DNA of 64,000 nt from Halalkalicoccus tibetensis. Its GTDB lineage: Archaea > Halobacteriota > Halobacteria > Halobacteriales > Halalkalicoccaceae. Both the position numbers and the translations under genes were made by a program. The DNA lies in the NCBI RefSeq assembly GCF_037996645.1, contig NZ_JBBMXV010000003.1:755364-819363 (forward strand), in the 5' to 3' direction. The notes under the pieces were generated by a model. That model did not search any database. It was not told the DNA's origin and saw only the letters and a program-made list of their open reading frames with translations. This document shows positions 52,371 to 60,640 of this stretch, piece after piece. The first letter of the stretch is position 1. Each line of letters starts with the position of its first letter.

Positions 52371-53327
52371 GTGCGTGAGTTCGCCTTCGAGCTGTCGGTC
52401 TGTGCCCGTCTCGAGCGCGAGACGGCGGGAATCGTCTCGCGCCAGCTCGGCGGCGCGGTCGCCGCCCCGGGCAGCCGGATCCTCGACGTCGTTCACGTCG
52501 AGCCCGGCCCCGACTTCGACGAGCGGGCGGCGATCACTCCCGAGACGATCCCCGCGCTCGCGATCGAGGCCGACGTCGGCACCGGACGAGCCCGCTACTG
52601 GCGGGAGGCGGTCGCGGGCGGCGGCGAGTACGTCCGGGAGGCCCTCGAGCGCGCGGTCGAGATCGGATTCCTCGAGCGAACCCGCCGCGGCGGCCGGGAG
52701 TATCTCCGCCAGACGACCCGCTATACCGACTGGTTCTCGACGATCACCGCGATCGAGAACAAGCCCGACCTCGCAAGCCCGGGCGACCTCGAACGCCAGC
52801 TCCGCTTCGACGTCTCCCTGGGCTTGGTCGACCGGGTGGTCCTCGCGACCGGAAGCTACGTGACCCGCGCGCATCTCAACCGGATCCCCGAGTCGGTCGG
52901 CGTCTGGCGGCTCCACGACGGCGAGCGTGAGGTGATCAGGGAGGCTACGCCGCTCGACTCCACGGGATGGGGCCTCGAACTCGGCGAATCCCGGCCGCTT
53001 CGGACCGACGTCTCGCCGGTCCCGCCGGCCGAGAAGGCACGGAAACGCCGCCGGATCGCCGAACGCGCCTACGGCAAGGGGTGGCGCCTCGACCCGCCGG
53101 CCTGTGCTCACGGAGACGTCGGCGAGGTCGAGGGCGCGAGCGTCCCGTACTGTTCGTACTACGACCGGGTCGTCGACCCCGGCGAGTGTGGCCCGTCCTG
53201 CCCCGGCCACGAGCCCGCCGATCCGCCCGAGGCGGAGCCGGCCGCCGAACGAGACCGTCGAACCCCCTGGGTCACCGACCCCGAGGGCACCAAGCGCCGC
53301 CAGGCCGGCCTCGATAGCTTCCGCTGA
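52371..53327 (+). CDS. DUF5787 protein, possible PD-(D/E)XK nuclease with Cys cluster
   Basis: 318 residues from GTG 52371 (MREFAFELSVCARLERE). The middle contains TDWFSTITAIENKPDLASPG, with the E-x-K spacing of a restriction-type nuclease core and a following RFDVSLGLVDRVVLATGS strand-helix. The C-terminal part has CAHGDVGEVEG and CSYYDRVVDPGECGPSCPGH, four cysteines that may hold Zn or Fe-S. I recognise it as haloarchaeal DUF5787, from memory; the nuclease idea is my inference. Monocistronic. Confidence 0.7.
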   Translation: MREFAFELSVCARLERETAGIVSRQLGGAVAAPGSRILDVVHVEPGPDFDERAAITPETIPALAIEADVGTGRARYWREAVAGGGEYVREALERAVEIGFLERTRRGGREYLRQTTRYTDWFSTITAIENKPDLASPGDLERQLRFDVSLGLVDRVVLATGSYVTRAHLNRIPESVGVWRLHDGEREVIREATPLDSTGWGLELGESRPLRTDVSPVPPAEKARKRRRIAERAYGKGWRLDPPACAHGDVGEVEGASVPYCSYYDRVVDPGECGPSCPGHEPADPPEAEPAAERDRRTPWVTDPEGTKRRQAGLDSFR

Positions 53328-53406
53328 TCCGTTCCTCCCGGCTCGTGTTCCGGGCTTCTCGTTCTCACCCCTCTCCCCGCCCGGGGACGACCGCATCCGA
53401 CGAACG

Positions 53407-53458
53407 TTTTAGGTCAGCCAAAAGGAGAACGCTTTTCTATTTTTAGGTAAGCCTAAAA
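53407..53458 (+). promoter_or_regulatory. Two DtxR/SirR-type iron boxes before the first siderophore-binding gene
   Basis: Box 1 is TTTTAGG-TCAG-CCAAAA (53407-53423) and box 2 TTTTAGG-TAAG-CCTAAAA (53441-53458), centres 34 bp apart. They overlap the T-rich promoter (TATTTTTAGG) and end 5 bp before the ATG. The pattern matches DtxR/IdeR-family operators, so iron repression is expected. Confidence 0.8.
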
Positions 53459-53463
53459 CACGT

Positions 53464-54636
53464 ATGCAACGCAGACGACTGCTGACGTCCGGTGCGGGAC
53501 TGATCGCGGCCGCCGTTGCGGGCTGTATCGGCGGGGACGACGACGAGGCGAGCGAGGGAAGCGAGGGGGCCGGGACCGGAAACGAGGAGGAGACCGGAGC
53601 GGGCGACGGGGACGGCGGGACGCCCTACGAGGTGACCGTCGAGCCGGCGGGAACACACACCTTCGAGGAGGTGCCCGAGACCTACGCGACCATCCCCGGC
53701 GCGTGGATGGACCTCTCGATGGCCTTCGGCATCCAGCCCGAGGGGCTGGCGTATCTCGAACGCCACCCGACGAAGTTCTACGACCAGCTCCCCGGCGTCG
53801 AGTTCGACGAGGAGGAGGTCGTGATCTTCGGCGACGGGGAATCGGCGCGCAGCTACGACAAGGAGGTCTTCTACGAGATGGACGCCGACGTCCACCTGAT
53901 GGACCCGCGCATGCTGCAGGAGTACTCGGGCTGGAGCGACGAGGACGTCGCGGAGATCGAGGGGAACGTCGCGCCGTATCTGGGCTCGCAGATCCGCTTC
54001 GACTTCGACGGCCAAGAACCGTACTACACGATGTACGAGGCCCTCGAGAGGAACGCGGAGGTCTTCCAGCGCCAGGAGCAGTACGAGGCGTGGGTCGATC
54101 TGCACGAGGAGTTCATCGCCGACGTCGAGGCCGAACTGCCCCCCGAAGACGAGCGGCCCTCGGTCGCCGTCTTCTGGCGCGGGCTGGACGCCGACGCGGG
54201 CGAGTTCAATCCCGCGCCGATCCACGAGAAGCGAAACGACACGCAGAGCTACCGGGATCTCGGGCTCGTCGACGCCTTCGAGGGCCAGCACGTCGACGGG
54301 CCCGTGGGCTACGAGACGCTGCTGGAGATCGAGCCCGACTACCTCTCGGCGCTGAACCTCTCGTCGATGACCGGCGAGGAGTGGCAGACGGAGGTCGTCG
54401 AGCCGCTGGAGAACCACTCGACGGCGAGCGAGCTGCAAGCAGTGCAGAACGGCAACGTCGTGCGCGCGGCGGGCCAGTTCATGGGCCCGATCGTCCACCT
54501 GTTCTCGACGGAGGCGCTCGCGAAGCAGGTCTTCCCCGACCGGTTCGGCGAGTGGCCCGGCGATTCCGAGGCGATCCCCGACGGGGAGCAACTGTTCGAC
54601 CGCGAACGCGTCGCCGACATCGTCAACGGCGTCTGA
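53464..54636 (+). CDS. Iron-siderophore ABC transporter substrate-binding lipoprotein
   Basis: 390 residues. MQRRRLLTSGAGLIAAAVAG with lipobox AVAGC, then a Glu/Gly-rich tether and a type III binding-protein fold: HTFEEVPETYATIPGAWMDL, DKEVFYEMDADVHLMDPRML, VAVFWRGLDADAGEFNPAPI and QSYRDLGLVDAFEG. It probably captures a ferric siderophore or heme. It faces the operon of permease and ATPase from the other side and is under its own iron boxes. A second binding protein is at 57749-58933. Confidence 0.88.
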   Translation: MQRRRLLTSGAGLIAAAVAGCIGGDDDEASEGSEGAGTGNEEETGAGDGDGGTPYEVTVEPAGTHTFEEVPETYATIPGAWMDLSMAFGIQPEGLAYLERHPTKFYDQLPGVEFDEEEVVIFGDGESARSYDKEVFYEMDADVHLMDPRMLQEYSGWSDEDVAEIEGNVAPYLGSQIRFDFDGQEPYYTMYEALERNAEVFQRQEQYEAWVDLHEEFIADVEAELPPEDERPSVAVFWRGLDADAGEFNPAPIHEKRNDTQSYRDLGLVDAFEGQHVDGPVGYETLLEIEPDYLSALNLSSMTGEEWQTEVVEPLENHSTASELQAVQNGNVVRAAGQFMGPIVHLFSTEALAKQVFPDRFGEWPGDSEAIPDGEQLFDRERVADIVNGV

Positions 54637-54647
54637 GCGGGCGGCGC

Positions 54648-54950
54648 TCATCGCGAGCCGTGGATCGCCCCGGCTCCGGGCGGGCTCGGACCGTTTTCGG
54701 CCGGCGGACACTCCTGATGGACGACGACGTCGTAGCGCGGAAGCGTCGGATCGTAGCGGCGAAGCGCCGCCCGATACTGTTCGGTAACCCGGGCCGCCAC
54801 ACGGGCGGCCGGTCGGCTCTCGAATCGCAGCCCGGCCGCCGGGACCGGCCGATCGCCGAGCCGACGGCAGCGCAGGACGTACTCGCCGGTCGGGCTCGCG
54901 AGCGCCTCGACCCGCGTGCGGAGTTCGACCAGCGGGGGGTTCGTGGTCAT
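54648..54950 (-). CDS. Conserved haloarchaeal hypothetical protein of the iron operon
   Basis: 100 residues: MTTNPPLVELRTRVEALASP, GEYVLRCRRLGDRPVPAAGL, VTEQYRAALRRYDPTLPRYD. Soluble and basic-rich. The start lies 19 bp after the ATPase stop on the same strand, so it is probably the last gene of the iron-uptake operon. A single conserved Cys and an R-R-Y-D motif are all I can point to. Function unknown. Confidence 0.7.
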   Translation of the reverse strand: MTTNPPLVELRTRVEALASPTGEYVLRCRRLGDRPVPAAGLRFESRPAARVAARVTEQYRAALRRYDPTLPRYDVVVHQECPPAENGPSPPGAGAIHGSR

Positions 54951-54969
54951 CGTGAGGTGGCTGATCGGC

Positions 54970-55878
54970 TCAGTCCTCGGGCTCGTGGCGCGCGCGGATC
55001 GGCATCACGCGGGGGCCGCGTTCGGTGGGTTCGACCGCCGCGTCGACGCCGAACACCTCCGCGAGCAGCTCCTCGGTGACGACCTCCTCGGGGCGGCCGC
55101 GCGCGTGGATCGCGCCCTCTTTCAACGCGAAGACGTGGTCGGCGTAGCGGGCGGCCTGGTCGATGTCGTGGAGCACGACCACGACCGTGATCTCGCGTTC
55201 CTCCTTGAGGGTGCGGACGATCTCCATCACCTCGAGCTGGTGGTGCATGTCGAGGAAGGTCGTCGGCTCGTCGAGCAGCAGGACGTCGGTCTCCTGGGCG
55301 AGCACCATCGCGATCCAGACGAGCTGCTTCTGCCCGCCGCTCAGGCTGCTCACGTCGCGATCCCGCAGGTGGTCGATGCCCGCGAGCGAGATCGCGTCCC
55401 GGACCGCACACTCGTCCTCCTCGCCCACGCTCTCGAAGAAGCCCCTGTGAGGGTACCGGCCGTGATAGACCAGCTCCTCGACGTCGATCGAGCCCGGCGC
55501 GACGTTCTCCTGGGAGAGCAGGCCAAGCCGTCGGGCCAGCTCCTTCGCGCCGAGCTCGTGGATCTCCCGGCCGTCGAGGACGACCGAGCCCGAGTCGATC
55601 GGGAGCTGGTTCGCGAGCCCCTTCAGCAGGGTGCTCTTTCCCGACCCGTTGGGCCCGATCAGCGCGCTGACCTCGCCGGGCGGGACGCGGATCGACTCGC
55701 CGTCGATCACCGGCTCCGAGCCGCCGTAGCCGATGGTGAGCCCCTCGCCGGCGAACGTCGCGCCGTCCGTCCGTTCGGGCCCGCCGCCCGCGCGCGCGTC
55801 GGTCGAAACGCCCGTGTCCGCGGGGGTCGAGCCGGTCGATGCACCCAGTCTGGTTCGGAGGTTCGTGTGGTGGCTCAT
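54970..55878 (-). CDS. Iron-siderophore ABC transporter ATP-binding protein
   Basis: 302 residues. Walker A GPNGSGKSTLLKGL (about residue 74), Q-loop SQENVAPGSIDVEELVYHGR, signature SSLSGGQKQLVWIAMVLAQ, Walker B VLLLDEPTTFLDMHHQ and the H-loop LHDIDQAARYAD. FecE/BtuD subfamily. The 40-residue N-terminal extension is low complexity. ATG overlaps the permease stop. It powers uptake through the adjacent permease. Confidence 0.93.
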   Translation of the reverse strand: MSHHTNLRTRLGASTGSTPADTGVSTDARAGGGPERTDGATFAGEGLTIGYGGSEPVIDGESIRVPPGEVSALIGPNGSGKSTLLKGLANQLPIDSGSVVLDGREIHELGAKELARRLGLLSQENVAPGSIDVEELVYHGRYPHRGFFESVGEEDECAVRDAISLAGIDHLRDRDVSSLSGGQKQLVWIAMVLAQETDVLLLDEPTTFLDMHHQLEVMEIVRTLKEEREITVVVVLHDIDQAARYADHVFALKEGAIHARGRPEEVVTEELLAEVFGVDAAVEPTERGPRVMPIRARHEPED

Positions 55879-57017
55879 CAGATCTCACCGAGTTGCTGTT
55901 TCTTGCGCATCAGATAGAGGAAGTACGGCCCGCCGATCAGCCCGGTGACGATCCCGACGGGGATCTGGACCGGGCTGAGCGCCAGGCGCGCGCCCACGTC
56001 GGCGGCGACCATCAGCGCCGGGCCGGCGAACAGGCAGCCGACGATCAGGCGCTTGTAGTCGCTGCCGACGACGTTTCGCACCACGTGGGGGACGATCAGG
56101 CCGACGAAGCTGACGATCCCCGCCGCGGCGATGCTCGCGGCGGCGGCCAGCACCGCCACGCCCGAGAGCGCGAAGCGGACCTTTTCGACGGACATCCCGA
56201 GCGCGCTGGCGGTGCGCTCCCCCAGTAAGAGAACGTTCAGCTGCCGGGAGCTCACGAGCGCGAGCGCCATCGCCACCAGCGTCCAGGGCAGGATCATGCG
56301 GACCTGCCCCCAGTCGGTGCCCGTCAGCGAGCCGGTCGTCCAGGAGATGGCGTTCTGGACGACGCCGATGTCGTCGGCGAAGAAGAAGATCCCCGTCTGT
56401 AGGGAGTTGAGGACGGTGCCGACGATGACGCCCGCGAGCACTAACCGGACGGGGCTGGTCCCCCCCTTCCAGGCGATGGCGTAGACGATGAGGAAGGCGG
56501 CCGCGCCGCCGACGGAGGCGATGACCGGCAGCAGCGTCGTCAGCCCGCTGAAGACGACCAGCGTCAGCAGGATCATCAGACCCGCCCCCGAGGAGACCCC
56601 CAGGATGAACGGGCTCGCGAGCTCGTTTCGGGTCACCGCCTGGAAGATCGCCCCCGAGACCGCGAGGTTCATCCCGACGAACGCGCCCACGAGCACCCGC
56701 GGCATGCGGATGTTCCAGACGATCAGCGTCTCGCGGGAGAGCTCGACGCCCGCCGAGAGCCCCAGCGTCGCCGCCAGCTCCTCGCCCAGCAGCAGCTCCG
56801 CGATCACGCCCGGGTTCGTCCAGACGACGGGATCGAACACCGCCCGCCAGGCCTCCGCGAGGCTCATCGAGTAGGCGCCGAAGCTGACCTGGACGAGCCC
56901 CGCGGCGACGACGATCAGCGTGCTCGCGAGAGCGAGCGATATCAGCTGGGCGTCTGCCAGCCAGCCGAACCGTCCCGCCCGGGTCGAGCGCTCGGCGGCT
57001 CTGTTCTCCCCCGCCAT
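55878..57017 (-). CDS. Iron-siderophore ABC transporter permease
   Basis: 379 residues with about ten helices, FecCD/BtuC family: RMPRVLVGAFVGMNLAVSGAIFQAVTRNEL and GIVSFVGLIVPHVVRNVVGSDYKRL are the family signatures. It forms the membrane pore, probably as a homodimer because only one permease gene is present. Its ATG abuts the stop of the DUF7260-like gene (57017/57018); stop overlaps the ATPase ATG. Confidence 0.93.
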   Translation of the reverse strand: MAGENRAAERSTRAGRFGWLADAQLISLALASTLIVVAAGLVQVSFGAYSMSLAEAWRAVFDPVVWTNPGVIAELLLGEELAATLGLSAGVELSRETLIVWNIRMPRVLVGAFVGMNLAVSGAIFQAVTRNELASPFILGVSSGAGLMILLTLVVFSGLTTLLPVIASVGGAAAFLIVYAIAWKGGTSPVRLVLAGVIVGTVLNSLQTGIFFFADDIGVVQNAISWTTGSLTGTDWGQVRMILPWTLVAMALALVSSRQLNVLLLGERTASALGMSVEKVRFALSGVAVLAAAASIAAAGIVSFVGLIVPHVVRNVVGSDYKRLIVGCLFAGPALMVAADVGARLALSPVQIPVGIVTGLIGGPYFLYLMRKKQQLGEI

Positions 57018-57752
57018 TCAGACCCGCCTCACGAGGTGGTCCCGGACCGTCCGCTGGGCCTCAGTACATAGTCCGTCGAGGCGCGTCGCGGTGACGGGCA
57101 CCGGGTGGTCGACGGGAAGTTCCTCGTAGAGGTACGCCCGGAGGTCGTCGTGGCGCACCCCCGCCTGGCCCTCCGCGCCCGTCGTTCGGCCGAGATGGGC
57201 CTGCCGATCGGCGACGAGCCCCTCACAGTCGTCCCGAAAGCCAGCGAGACGTGCGTGGCGCTCCCGGAGCTCCTCGAACCCGAGCTCCGGGAGCGGCCTC
57301 TCGTCGACTTCGATCAGCCACTCGCGGACCGAGTCGACGACGTTCGCCGCGCGTTCGAGGGAATCGGCCTCGGCCCCGAGGGCGCCGTCCATCGCGGCGA
57401 GCTCGGCCCCCCGGCGCTCGCTCTCGGTTCGGACCGCGCGCCGCAGCGCCGGCGTTACCCCATTGGTCGTGAGATGGGTCGCGACCTCCTCGCCGAGCTC
57501 CGCCGCGAGCAGCTCCCCGGTCGGGCGCTCCTCACAGACCGTCGCCACCGTCTCGGCGAACGCCTCGCGGATCGGCCGGGCCCGTGTCCCGCCGCTCGTG
57601 GCGACGAGCGTCTCGCCGGCCCCGCTCGACGAACTTCGCGTGGAGACGGACTCCAGGCGCACGCGGAACCTCCGGTAGGCCGTTTGCTTCGCCTCGATCG
57701 CCTCTCGTTCGCGGCGGACCCGCTCGTCCGCGCGGTCGATGGTGGTCGTCAT
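57018..57752 (-). CDS. DUF7260-like soluble protein within the iron operon
   Basis: 244 residues from MTTTIDRADERVRREREAIE. Mostly alpha-helical, no cysteine cluster, no signal. A conserved-looking part is RPIREAFAETVATVCEERPT followed by GEEVATHLTTNGVTPALRRA. It overlaps the binding-protein stop by ATGA and abuts the permease, so it is tightly coupled to the transporter. I recall such proteins as DUF7260 in haloarchaea. Its role in iron uptake is unknown. Confidence 0.75.
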   Translation of the reverse strand: MTTTIDRADERVRREREAIEAKQTAYRRFRVRLESVSTRSSSSGAGETLVATSGGTRARPIREAFAETVATVCEERPTGELLAAELGEEVATHLTTNGVTPALRRAVRTESERRGAELAAMDGALGAEADSLERAANVVDSVREWLIEVDERPLPELGFEELRERHARLAGFRDDCEGLVADRQAHLGRTTGAEGQAGVRHDDLRAYLYEELPVDHPVPVTATRLDGLCTEAQRTVRDHLVRRV

Positions 57753-58933
57753 TGGCCGTCGACGATCCCCGAAAGCTCCTCCCGATCGAAGAGCTCCTCC
57801 TCGTCGAACTCCGCGGGAAAGAACGCCCGGGCGGCGCGTTCGGTCGTAAAGAGATTCTGGATCGGGCCCTGGTAGATCGGGCCGCCGCGGAACACCCGTC
57901 CCTCCTCGACGGCGGTCAGTTCGCTCGCGACCGGGTGCCCCTCCATGAACGTCACGACGGTGTCCTCGAACTCCTCGGCCGATTCGTCCTCGTGGCCACG
58001 CACGAGCAGGGCGTCGGGGTCGACCTCGAGCATCGTCTCGAAGTCGATCTGCCCGCGATCGCTCGTCGAGAGCCCCTCGATCCCCGTCCCGGCGAGCGCG
58101 TCCTCGATCCCCAGGTCGTGGAACTGCTTCTTGTTCGTCCCCTCGTCGGCGAGGCGGTACGGCGAGAACTGCTCGGGCTCGTCGCCGTCGCCGAAGACCA
58201 ACAGCGCGTTCGGGCGCTCCTCGGGCAGTCGGTCCTGCACGTCGGAGACGAACCCGTCGTGGAACTCGACGAACGCCTCGTAGCGTTCTTCCTCCCGATA
58301 GACCCGTGCGACCCTCTCGAAGGCCTCGTAGAGTGTGTAGTACTCGTAGTCGTGCCACTCGTCCGTTCGCCGGAAGATCGTGTTCCCGAGGAAGGGGGCG
58401 ACCGCCTCGTCGATCTCCTCGACGTCGCTCTCGTCGAGGCCGAACGCCTCGTTGTTGATGAGCCATTCCGGGTCGATCAGGTGGAGGTCGGCGTCGAGTT
58501 CGTAGAAGACCTCCCGGTCGATCCCGCTCTCGCCGAGGACGTCCTGTACTCCCTCCGTGTCGATCGACACGCCGTCGAGTTCGTCGTAGTACTCCGTGTG
58601 ATAGCGGTTCGTCTCGGCCATCGCTATCAGGGAGTCCTCGACGCCGAGCGCGACGCACATGTCGGCGTAGCCCGGGAAGTAGGTCACGACCCGCTCGGGC
58701 GGCGACTCGAACTCGACCTCGCCGACGGGCTCCATCGAGACGGTGTATGAACCCTCTCCGCCCTCGTCCTCCCCACCGCCCTCGCCTCCGTCCCCGCCCC
58801 CGCTGCCCTCGTCACCGTCTTCCCCCTCTTCGTCCGAGCCGCCGATACAGCCGGCGAGCGAGAGCCCGACGGCCGATCCGCCGGACAGCAGCACGGTCCG
58901 ACGCGTGTGTCTCCCCTGCGGGCTATCTGCCAT
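57749..58933 (-). CDS. Iron-siderophore substrate-binding lipoprotein (second copy)
   Basis: 394 residues. Tat-type start (RHTRRTVLLSGGSAVGLSLA) with lipobox LAGC, a long Gly/Glu/Asp tether, then a type III binding fold: VGEVEFESPPERVVTYFPGY, DREVFYELDADLHLIDPEWL, FRRTDEWHDYEYYTLYEAFE. Clear paralogue of the protein at 53464-54636. First gene of the operon, under two iron boxes. The two binding proteins may serve different siderophores. Confidence 0.9.
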   Translation of the reverse strand: MADSPQGRHTRRTVLLSGGSAVGLSLAGCIGGSDEEGEDGDEGSGGGDGGEGGGEDEGGEGSYTVSMEPVGEVEFESPPERVVTYFPGYADMCVALGVEDSLIAMAETNRYHTEYYDELDGVSIDTEGVQDVLGESGIDREVFYELDADLHLIDPEWLINNEAFGLDESDVEEIDEAVAPFLGNTIFRRTDEWHDYEYYTLYEAFERVARVYREEERYEAFVEFHDGFVSDVQDRLPEERPNALLVFGDGDEPEQFSPYRLADEGTNKKQFHDLGIEDALAGTGIEGLSTSDRGQIDFETMLEVDPDALLVRGHEDESAEEFEDTVVTFMEGHPVASELTAVEEGRVFRGGPIYQGPIQNLFTTERAARAFFPAEFDEEELFDREELSGIVDGQ

Positions 58934-58937
58934 ACGG

Positions 58938-58989
58938 TTTAGGGCTACCTAAAGAGATATAGTCCTTTCCGTTTTTCGGCGACCCTAAA
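58938..58989 (-). promoter_or_regulatory. Two DtxR/SirR-type iron boxes before the iron-uptake operon
   Basis: TTTAGG-GCTA-CCTAAA (58938-58953) is a perfect 6-4-6 palindrome 5 bp from the ATG, and TTTCGG-CGAC-CCTAAA (58974-58989) is a one-mismatch version. Centres are 36 bp apart, nearly the same geometry as at 53407-53458. Confidence 0.8.
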
Positions 58990-59131
58990 CCCTCTCGGTC
59001 GTCGTCGAAACCAGGGCCGGATCCAGGGTCTCCTGGCGAACAGGACAGTCGAACCGGATGTAATGGAGAATGGACGCGCCGGTCGCCCGCGGCAGTGGCC
59101 GGCGCTCACGAGAAACGAGCTCTTCTGGCTT

Positions 59132-59737
59132 CTAGAGGTCGACCGGACAGCCCGCGACCTCGCCGCCGCGCATCCCTTCGGCGAGCCAGTATGTAGAAAG
59201 CACGAGCACGACGATCCCCAGCAGCGCGAACTCCAGCCCTTCGAGCGGCAGGAGCGCGAGGACCCAGCCCGCGCCGAAGACGCCGAGCGCGCCGGCGACG
59301 ACCGCCGACCCGCAGGCCGCACAGCCCGCCCCGAGGGTGCCGAAGACCACGCCGCCGACGCTGCCCGAGCTCCCGCCCAGCGAGACGCGGTGTTCGCGCA
59401 GGTGATAGAGCAGCATGGCGACGTTCACGCCGGTGAGCCCGCCGATCGCCACCAGCAGCAGCGAGGTGGGCAGATCGAAGCCCGTCCCGACGAAGGGAAA
59501 GAGGTTGAGCAGGATCGTCAGCCGGTCCCCGAGGGGCAGCGGGCCGAATATCACGAGATCGCGCACGAGGGGGACGTTCTGCGTGACGACGAACAGCGTC
59601 AGCCCCACGAGTCCCGCGAACAGCGCGACCGCGGCGTAGAGGGGGATCGAGAGGACGAGCCGCGCGGTCCGGCCCATCCGCCGCCAGTCGCGCTTCCGGG
59701 TGGGCAGCCAGCCGCGTTCGCTGCGCTTGGCCGCCAT
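59132..59737 (-). CDS. Membrane protein with GCAACGS motif, paired with a thioredoxin-fold protein
   Basis: 201 residues, about five helices. A basic N-terminus (AKRSERGWLPTRKRDWRRMG) leads in, and a helix with the redox-like cysteines TLGAGCAACGSAVVAGALG follows later. It lies 2 bp downstream of a secreted thioredoxin-like gene on the same strand, so it may recycle that protein or hand over electrons. No close family; the function is an inference. Confidence 0.8.
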   Translation of the reverse strand: MAAKRSERGWLPTRKRDWRRMGRTARLVLSIPLYAAVALFAGLVGLTLFVVTQNVPLVRDLVIFGPLPLGDRLTILLNLFPFVGTGFDLPTSLLLVAIGGLTGVNVAMLLYHLREHRVSLGGSSGSVGGVVFGTLGAGCAACGSAVVAGALGVFGAGWVLALLPLEGLEFALLGIVVLVLSTYWLAEGMRGGEVAGCPVDL

Positions 59738-59739
59738 GG

Positions 59740-60564
59740 TCAGAGCTCCAGGGCGGTCCTGAAGACCTCGATGTTCTGGTTGCCCCGGATCTCGGTGACG
59801 AACTCGCCCTCGCGGAAGAGGTAGAAGACGGGCGTCTCGCCGCCCGCGCCGGCGTCCATCCCGGCGTCGAGGTTCGCGTCGAGCTCGGAGCCGTAGGCCT
59901 CGCTTTCGGCGTCCTCGGCGACCGCGTCGCCGTCGACGTCGGTGTTCTCGTTCAGGAACTGGGCGGTCCGGTCGTAGACGTCGTCGAGGCCGAACGAGCC
60001 GTGTTCGTCGTAGTAGAACTGCTTGAGCTCCCAGAACGCCTCCTCGTCGCGGTCGTGGGTCGCGAGCAGGGCCTGCGAGCCGGGCTCGCTGATCTCGTAG
60101 TCACGGACCGGGTAGGGCCGGAAGACGACCGCCGCGTCGCCGGGCTCGACCAGCTCGCTCTCGATCTCCTGGAAGTTGCCGTCGTGGAAGGCCGCACAGA
60201 CCCCACAGGAGGGGTCGGAGAACTCGACGATCGTCCCAGGGGCGCTCGCGGGATCGCCCAGCGTCGGCTGGTCGTCGATCCCTTCCGCCGCCGGGTGGTC
60301 CTCGGGGGTGTTGTCGCCCTCCTCCTCGTCTTCCTCTTCTTCCTCCTCGCCGTCCTCGGGCTCGTCGGCTTGCTCGTCCTCGTCGCCTTCGTCGTCCGCG
60401 CCGTCGGTCGGCTCGTCGTCCGCGTCGTCCTCGGGTGCGGCCGGCTCCTCGCCGTTTCCGTTCCCGTCGTCGGCCTCGCCTTCCTCGCCGCCGTCGTCGG
60501 TACAACCGGCGAGCAGCGCCGACAGCGCGGCCCCATACGCCAGTATCTCTCGCCTGCGAGTCAT
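59740..60564 (-). CDS. DsbA-like thioredoxin-fold lipoprotein with acidic tether
   Basis: 274 residues. Lipobox in ALSALLAGC, then about 80 residues of E, D, G and P, and a thioredoxin domain with active site DPSCGVCAAFHDGNFQEIES. The cis-Pro part is GGETPVFYLFREGEFV. Substrate unknown; it should be on the cell surface. The following gene (GCAACGS membrane protein) is 2 bp away and probably its partner. Confidence 0.88.
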   Translation of the reverse strand: MTRRREILAYGAALSALLAGCTDDGGEEGEADDGNGNGEEPAAPEDDADDEPTDGADDEGDEDEQADEPEDGEEEEEEDEEEGDNTPEDHPAAEGIDDQPTLGDPASAPGTIVEFSDPSCGVCAAFHDGNFQEIESELVEPGDAAVVFRPYPVRDYEISEPGSQALLATHDRDEEAFWELKQFYYDEHGSFGLDDVYDRTAQFLNENTDVDGDAVAEDAESEAYGSELDANLDAGMDAGAGGETPVFYLFREGEFVTEIRGNQNIEVFRTALEL

Positions 60565-60640
60565 TGTACGTGACCGGCCGGCCGCGCCAATAGGCGTTCC
60601 GATAGCGAGTTCCGGTCAACGACGTATCAGAACCGCCGGG

